A DNA stretch of 9,288 bases from NCBI GenBank assembly GCA_949747745.1, contig CATKFT010000141.1:1-9288 (forward strand), given 5' to 3'. The position numbers and the translations under genes are program-made. Positions 5,144 to 9,288 of this stretch are shown piece by piece. The notes beneath the pieces are model-generated. The model was not told where the DNA came from, did not search any database, and saw only the letters and a list, made by a program, of their open reading frames with translations. Position 1 is the first letter of the stretch; each line of letters starts with the position of its first letter. The DNA is from an uncultured Clostridia bacterium (lineage in GTDB: Bacteria; Bacillota_A; Clostridia; TANB77; CAG-508).

Positions 5144-6511
5144 ATGTTGAAAATATGTAAACTTAACAAAAATAAAGTTATAGAGCAAATTAACAACAAG
5201 ATTCTTGATGGTATTATTGCGAGCAATAGTAATCTAATAGATGAAATAATACTTTCTATGAATCATAATAAAATATTAAATTGTTTAAGTGCCTCTTTTT
5301 GTGATAAGAGAAAAAACAATTCTTTTATTCCGTTCCATTTTATTATGGCTTTAGCAATTGCTGCAAAGATGAAAAGTAGAATGAGTTTGACCGATATTCC
5401 TTATGCTATTACTGATTATAGAACTTTAGCTTGTCTTGGATATGCCTCGATAAATACTGGTGATGATGGTTGGTTGAATGAAGGAACAATAAGACATTTG
5501 ATTGGTAAATATAACGCCAAAGAATTATTTGATTATTATAATCAAACTATTCAAAATTATGTATTTAAAGAAAATAATATTGAAGCCAATATTCATATTC
5601 TTGACTGTACAAATATTAGAGTTAATATTGATAATGAAAATTATGAAGGATCATCTTTAGCTCATGATCATAATACAAACGAATTATTTAGAGGATATAA
5701 ACTTGCAACATTAAGAGGTATTATAAGTGATACAGGAATAATAGAAGAAATTCGCTTTGGTACTGCAAAAGTTCATGATTTAGAATTAAGTGAGGAAATG
5801 ATAAAAACAACAAACTGTTTTCATGATGGTGATATATTGATAATGGATAGAGGGTTTATTTCAAGAGAACTCATTAATTATCTTAAGACAAACCGTAATA
5901 TTGATACATATATTCCAGTTAGAAAAAATATGGAAATCTTTGATCTTGCGGTAGGTATAGCAGAAACAACAGAGGATTGGCAAGCACATCCAACAAGAAA
6001 AGGACAATTGATTTGTCATGTTAATCATGTTGGCGAGTATTGGAGAAGTAAAAATAAAAAAGAAGATGTTGATTTAAATGCATGTGTAGTATGGTTTCAG
6101 GAAACACAAAATTATGCTGTTTTTGTAACTACAGATACTAGCAAATCAGCAAAAGAAATTATCTTAACTTATCAGTTAAGACCTGAGATTGAAGAAGACT
6201 TTAGGCAGTTAAAAGATTTTTGGAAATTGGAAGACTTTCATAGTACCAAGTTAAATATTATTAGTTTTCATATTATTTGTGTATTGTTTGGATATTTATT
6301 CTATCAGTTGTATTTGACTACTGAAGATGGTGAAAAGTATATTGGAAAATGTTTGCCTGTTATTTTAAAGAAATATAAAGAAGAGTTTTTGAATTATTTA
6401 GTTTTATTTAGTGGAGAATATTTTTGTGTTTTAAGCTTAAAAGAATTTATAGAATTTAGAGATAGCTGCACTGAGGATGTTAAAGAGTATATGTTAAAAT
6501 TTTTAAGATAA
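5144..6511 (+). CDS. IS4-like DDE transposase
   Basis: The 455-residue protein catalyses cut-and-paste transposition with an RNase H-fold DDE domain. Visible catalytic motifs: first Asp at 154 (HILDCTNIRV), second Asp at 235 (ILIMDRGFIS), and the C-terminal Y-x2-R-x3-E-x6-K signature at 343-357 (YQLRPEIEEDFRQLK) with Glu 350, the hallmark of IS4-type enzymes (DDE_Tnp_1). An N-terminal helical region (1-130) carries the usual FIPFHFIMALAIAAKMKSRM segment. All motifs are intact and no frameshift is seen, so it may be active. ATG 5144 is preferred to the in-frame GTG at 5135 because AAGGAAG (5129-5135) lies eight bases before it. The gene is divergent from an XRE regulator over shared operator-like sequence. 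Confidence 0.88.
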   Translation: MLKICKLNKNKVIEQINNKILDGIIASNSNLIDEIILSMNHNKILNCLSASFCDKRKNNSFIPFHFIMALAIAAKMKSRMSLTDIPYAITDYRTLACLGYASINTGDDGWLNEGTIRHLIGKYNAKELFDYYNQTIQNYVFKENNIEANIHILDCTNIRVNIDNENYEGSSLAHDHNTNELFRGYKLATLRGIISDTGIIEEIRFGTAKVHDLELSEEMIKTTNCFHDGDILIMDRGFISRELINYLKTNRNIDTYIPVRKNMEIFDLAVGIAETTEDWQAHPTRKGQLICHVNHVGEYWRSKNKKEDVDLNACVVWFQETQNYAVFVTTDTSKSAKEIILTYQLRPEIEEDFRQLKDFWKLEDFHSTKLNIISFHIICVLFGYLFYQLYLTTEDGEKYIGKCLPVILKKYKEEFLNYLVLFSGEYFCVLSLKEFIEFRDSCTEDVKEYMLKFLR

Positions 6512-6596
6512 CGTTTATGTTTTTAACATGCTCAAAATTGCATATATTTTAAATTTTTTCTGCATGCTCCATAATGTAAAGTGTTGTTTCACCATT

Positions 6597-6625
6597 TTTA
6601 CTTTTATAGACATTTATGGTATAAT
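6597..6625 (+). promoter_or_regulatory. Possible outward promoter at the right end of the insertion sequence
   Basis: TTTACT (6597-6602) and a perfect TATAAT (6620-6625) are separated by 17 bases. The -35 box lies in the suspected right inverted repeat and the -10 box just outside it, so transcription would run from the element toward the operon at 7037. Confidence 0.45.
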
Positions 6626-6980
6626 ATAAATGACATTAAAAAGAACTATCTTATAGATAACAAAACTCGATATTATATTGAAAATATAAGGAAGATGTAT
6701 TCTTCTCAGATACTGGTCTTTATGACCTAGGAAAGTTTGGAAACATTTATTTCATTTTTTATATGAAGAATGAACTGAAAGATATATTGTATTATTTTGT
6801 GGTAAAACATAAAAGAAATTTTGTAAAGATATTTGATTTATTATGTATTTAAGTATACAAAAGATAAATTATTATCATAATATATATTAGATAGTTTAAA
6901 ATAAGAAGAAAGTTCAGTCATTAAGCAAGTGTGCTATAAATATTTTTGAAGACTTAATTTCCATTCTTTCTTAAAAAATA

Positions 6981-7012
6981 TTGATTATATATAAAAATAA
7001 GCGTAATATAAT
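6981..7012 (+). promoter_or_regulatory. Possible promoter of the 7037-9008 operon
   Basis: A perfect TATAAT lies at 7007-7012. The nearest -35-like box is TTGATT (6981-6986), 20 bases away, which is longer than ideal; TAATAT (7004-7009) would fit a 17-base spacer but matches worse. The predicted start lies only about 17 bases before the ATG. Confidence 0.45.
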
Positions 7013-7036
7013 AAAAGTATACGGAAGGTGAAAAAA

Positions 7037-7507
7037 ATGTGTGATGTATTAAATGAAATTTATAAGGAAATTTATAAAGAAAAATTCAATTATGATAAAT
7101 TAGATCATAGAATTAAATTGCAAAAGGCTGTTTACTTATTAGAAAATATGGGTATATATGTTGGAGACTACAGTTTTTCATGGAATAAATATGGCCCATA
7201 TTCTATAGGACTTGATTATGATGCAAAAAAATACTGTAAAGAAATAGAAAAAAAAGATGTTCCTTTTAGTGATGTCACAAAACAATGTTTTAATAAAGTT
7301 AGAGAATATTTGTCAGAAATTACTGTGTATGATCAAAAAGATTGGATGGAATGTATAGCATCTTTACATTATTTAAAGCATGTTTTTCGTATTGATGACA
7401 ATAATCTTATCAGTGAGTTGAAAAAAAGAAAACCATATTTAAATAATGATACTGCTAACAATAAAGCGAAGGATATTGTTAATAATATTTCAATTGTAGG
7501 ATTTTAG
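7037..7507 (+). CDS. 156-residue KLQK/GPYS protein, partner of the HD enzyme
   Basis: Cytoplasmic protein with no signal or membrane segment. Residues 26-34 (KLQKAVYLL) and residues 45-57 (YSFSWNKYGPYSI), with Trp 49 and Gly-Pro at 53-54, form a pattern I associate with phage-associated proteins distantly like DUF4065/Panacea (SocA-type) antitoxin domains; the resemblance is short and not proven. Residues 78-112 are helical, and the C-terminus is Lys/Asn-rich. ATG 7037 is preferred to GTG 7028 because GGAAGGTG (7023-7030) is six bases upstream and would overlap the GTG. One base separates its stop from the next ATG, so the two genes are translationally coupled and probably act together, this one perhaps as regulator, sensor or antitoxin of the HD enzyme (inference). 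Confidence 0.72.
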   Translation: MCDVLNEIYKEIYKEKFNYDKLDHRIKLQKAVYLLENMGIYVGDYSFSWNKYGPYSIGLDYDAKKYCKEIEKKDVPFSDVTKQCFNKVREYLSEITVYDQKDWMECIASLHYLKHVFRIDDNNLISELKKRKPYLNNDTANNKAKDIVNNISIVGF

Positions 7508-7508
7508 T

Positions 7509-9008
7509 ATGACTAATAGAAGAAAAATAAAAGAAGATAATTATAAAATTGAATTTGTGGATAGAATTATTGATCCTGTTCATGGATTTATAGATTTAAC
7601 ACAAGTTGAAAAAGAAATTGTTGGTTTGCCTATTTTTAAAAGAATGCAGAGTTTGAAACAATTAAGTTTAACAAATTGGGTTTTTCCTGGTGCTGAGCAT
7701 ACAAGATATATGCATTCTTTAGGTGTTATGTATATTGCTGATTTGATGGCAATTAACCTTAAGAAGTTAGATGGACATCCTAGATTTAATGATGGTGAAC
7801 GTCAATTGTTACGCTTAGCAGGATTACTTCATGATATAGGTCACTATCCACTATCACATGTAACAGAATATGTTTATAGTGATAATCTTCTTGAGGAAAA
7901 TGATACTTTATTGGCAATAAATAAAAATGTTAAGAAAAAAATTGATTCTTTATTAGATGATACAAAGATGCCTGAGTATATGAAGTCACGATCTTCCAAA
8001 CCAATGCATCACGAAACAATGGGGAAAAAAGTTATTGAAAATGACACAACTATAAAACAGATTATTAAAAAATATTGCCCATTCATAGATATTGAAGATA
8101 TATGTGATATTATTGTAGGAAATATAGAGAGAAACCCTAAAATTTCAACTATGGTTCAGTTGATTCATTCTGAGTTAGATGCGGATGGAATAGATTATGT
8201 AATGAGAGATGCTTCTTTTTCTGGAACAAGTTACGGAAGTTTTGAATTAGGTTTGTTACTAAGAAATTTAGTGGTCACTAATTATAATGGATTTGAGATT
8301 GTTGGAATTAAACCGAAAGGGATTTCAATAGTAGATCAGTATTTAATTAGTAAATATTTTTCTTACACTCAAGTTATTTTTAACAAACATGTTGCTATAT
8401 TTGACACAATGGTTGAGATTTTTTCTAATCATTTAATAAAATTATCCAAATCAACATACCCAAGTTCAATAGATTTAAATAAATATATTGAAAATCATAT
8501 GACAAATGATGAATTTTTAAAATTTACAGATAGGTCGTTTTGGACTCAGTTAGATAATTTACAAAATAATGACTTAAAGGGAATTGTGCCAGAGTATGTA
8601 GTAAGGATTTTCGAAAAATTATCTCATTATCAGGAATTTAATATAACGAAAAACGGAGAGATAATTATTACTTCAGATAATAAAGAAGATATACAAAATA
8701 TACTAAAAAAATCGAATCTCTATTCATCTTTATTAAATGAAAATGAAGATAAATTATTTTTATATCACGTTAGAGGTTTTACTACAGAAATTCCTGAAAA
8801 AAATTATAGAGAATTAATTAATCAACTTGAATTAAAAGATGTTAATGAAGAAAATTTTAAAAGTAAAAACGTATTAAGGTTACAAGAAGGCATAGCAATA
8901 ATCGAGAATGGGAAAGCACCAAAATTGCTTGTCGATGATTCAAGATCAATAATGAGTCATCTTTACAATACAAAAACATACATATTAAGACAGTATGATG
9001 TTGAATAA
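7509..9008 (+). CDS. HD-domain phosphohydrolase, SAMHD1/dGTPase-like (COG1078)
   Basis: The 499-residue protein matches the HD superfamily of deoxynucleoside triphosphate triphosphohydrolases: a substrate-region start DPVHGFIDL (22-30), PGAEHTRYMHSLGV with metal ligand His 69, LLHDIGHYPLSH with His 108 and Asp 109 plus His 112 and His 117, and IHSELDADGIDYVMRD with the fourth ligand probably Asp 229. The MHHE motif at 167-169 also fits. Relatives hydrolyse dNTPs to deoxynucleosides and triphosphate; some act as antiviral nucleotide depleters. Residues 330-499 are a less conserved C-terminal region, possibly regulatory. All catalytic motifs are intact. An AGGA ribosome site lies inside the end of the upstream gene. 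Substrate choice cannot be read from sequence; HD hydrolases of signalling nucleotides are an alternative. Confidence 0.85.
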   Translation: MTNRRKIKEDNYKIEFVDRIIDPVHGFIDLTQVEKEIVGLPIFKRMQSLKQLSLTNWVFPGAEHTRYMHSLGVMYIADLMAINLKKLDGHPRFNDGERQLLRLAGLLHDIGHYPLSHVTEYVYSDNLLEENDTLLAINKNVKKKIDSLLDDTKMPEYMKSRSSKPMHHETMGKKVIENDTTIKQIIKKYCPFIDIEDICDIIVGNIERNPKISTMVQLIHSELDADGIDYVMRDASFSGTSYGSFELGLLLRNLVVTNYNGFEIVGIKPKGISIVDQYLISKYFSYTQVIFNKHVAIFDTMVEIFSNHLIKLSKSTYPSSIDLNKYIENHMTNDEFLKFTDRSFWTQLDNLQNNDLKGIVPEYVVRIFEKLSHYQEFNITKNGEIIITSDNKEDIQNILKKSNLYSSLLNENEDKLFLYHVRGFTTEIPEKNYRELINQLELKDVNEENFKSKNVLRLQEGIAIIENGKAPKLLVDDSRSIMSHLYNTKTYILRQYDVE

Positions 9009-9011
9009 AAA

Positions 9012-9050
9012 AATATAGAAATAATTATAATAGAAGAATTATTCTATATT
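9012..9050 (+). terminator. Hairpin after the HD gene
   Basis: AATATAGAA-A-TAATT (9012-9026) pairs with AATTATTCTATATT (9037-9050) with one bulged A and a 10-base loop. It lies four bases after the stop codon. The stem is A-T-rich and no T run follows, so termination would be weak; it may mainly protect the 3' end. Confidence 0.4.
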
Positions 9051-9126
9051 ATTGACAATTTAGGTAATTTAAAATCTAGCGTGGTGGATTCTAAAAAGTT
9101 TTAAAGTAATTACGTGATATGATGAA

Positions 9127-9155
9127 AGACCTACTTTGATGTAGGTCTCTTTTTT
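9127..9155 (+). terminator. Strong intrinsic terminator
   Basis: AGACCTAC (9127-9134) pairs with GTAGGTCT (9141-9148) around TTTGAT, followed by C and six T residues. It should stop plus-strand transcripts from the operon ending at 9008. It also follows the stop of the opposing gene at 9161, but on that strand only three T residues follow. Confidence 0.8.
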
Positions 9156-9160
9156 AAAAT

Positions 9161-9288
9161 TTAAAGTGCACCATTTGTCATATATTCATATTCTATATCA
9201 TATGCAGTTTTGAAGTCAAATATTTTTCTATTCATTGAATTGATTTTAAAGCTTATGTCATCTAAATATTGTTGTTCTACTTCATACA
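9161..9288 (-). CDS. C-terminus of a probable integrase-core transposase, partial
   Basis: The last 41 codons of a minus-strand gene that enters from the right edge and ends at TAA 9161-9163. The tail reads YLDDISFKINSMNRKIFDFK followed by TAYDIEYEYMTNGAL. The pattern of Asn, RK, a hydrophobic pair and FKTAY resembles the end of rve-type transposases such as IS30-family enzymes (RPRKCLxFKTPYE), though the usual RPRK is NRK here. The identification rests on about 20 residues, so it is tentative; a phage or hypothetical protein cannot be excluded. If correct, an insertion-sequence end should lie between 9009 and 9160. Confidence 0.5.
   Translation of the reverse strand, partial: YEVEQQYLDDISFKINSMNRKIFDFKTAYDIEYEYMTNGAL

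Larger units (their letters stand above)
5075..6615 (+). mobile_element. Putative IS4-like insertion sequence, ends uncertain
   Basis: One transposase gene with short flanks. The best inverted-repeat pair reads AAATGTC inward from 5075 and, on the other strand, AAATGTC inward from 6615, with further matches (AGT, AAAT) in register over about 22 bases. No target-site duplication was found outside these points. A second weak pair uses TAAAAGT with AAA near 5119 and near 6600, so the boundaries are provisional. The total of about 1.54 kb suits an IS4-family element. Confidence 0.4.
6512..7036. other. 525-base gap: decayed reading frames and short hairpins
   Basis: No convincing gene. CATGCTC occurs twice (6527-6533 and 6563-6569). 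Two overlapping plus-strand frames stay open unusually long for this base composition: about 52 codons to the TAG at 6728-6730 (including DIKKNYLIDNKTRYYIENIR), and, in another frame, about 56 codons ending at 6850-6852 (including DVFFSDTGLYDLGKFGNIYF). Neither has a good start, so together they may be a frameshifted gene remnant. The same stretch holds small hairpins (TTATAT/ATATAA at 6673-6689; GGTC/GACC at 6715-6727), so a structured RNA is an alternative. Bases 6853-7000 show nothing clear. Confidence 0.35.

Noticed and set aside
6697..6730. 11-codon leader peptide starting ATG 6697
   Set aside because: The AAGGAAG purine run touches the ATG with no spacing, and no attenuator follows.
6620..6860. 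Retron, T-box or tracrRNA-like RNA
   Set aside because: No reverse transcriptase, Cas gene, repeat array or T-box sequence motif is present; the hairpins are short and expected by chance in such DNA.
1..9288. CRISPR array or tRNA gene
   Set aside because: No regularly spaced repeat and no cloverleaf-like segment were seen on reading both strands.

Overview
The window is very AT-rich DNA of a low-GC Firmicute. The AGGAGG-type ribosome binding sites, TTGACA/TATAAT-like promoters, a bacterial lipoprotein signal and TGA used only as a stop argue for a Clostridia- or Erysipelotrichia-like gut anaerobe rather than a Mollicute. No housekeeping gene, rRNA or tRNA was seen. The mix of orphan small genes, regulators, a transposase, a second transposase tail and a broken gene looks like accessory DNA.

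Layout. Bases 1-1600 hold short orphan genes in changing orientation: a 39-residue basic protein (minus, 163-282), an 81-residue protein (plus, 458-703), a 163-residue protein with a Gln/Asn/Ser linker (minus, 700-1191) and a 75-residue helical protein (plus, 1303-1530). A 19-bp hairpin then separates them from a minus-strand block: an 85-residue protein with its own promoter (1597-1854), a lipoprotein (1930-2664), and a membrane-anchored protein whose reading frame (2681-4321) is cut by one in-frame TAA at 3383-3385. A ribbon-helix-helix regulator (plus, 4453-4623) diverges from this block across a palindromic candidate operator.

Bases 4650-6620 hold an XRE/HTH_3 repressor (minus, 4650-5033) divergent from an IS4-like DDE transposase (plus, 5144-6511). 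The gap between them has a perfect palindrome overlapping the promoters. A weak inverted-repeat pair puts possible insertion-sequence ends near 5075 and 6615. Bases 6512-7036 have no convincing gene, but contain decayed reading frames and short hairpins.

Bases 7037-9008 form a two-gene operon: a 156-residue protein with KLQK and GPYS motifs, then a 499-residue HD-domain phosphohydrolase of the SAMHD1/dGTPase (COG1078) type with all metal-binding motifs. This pair is the best candidate for an undescribed system, possibly antiviral nucleotide depletion or a toxin-antitoxin pair; that function is inferred. After a strong terminator, the window ends in the 3' end of an opposing gene, probably a transposase with an integrase-type catalytic domain.
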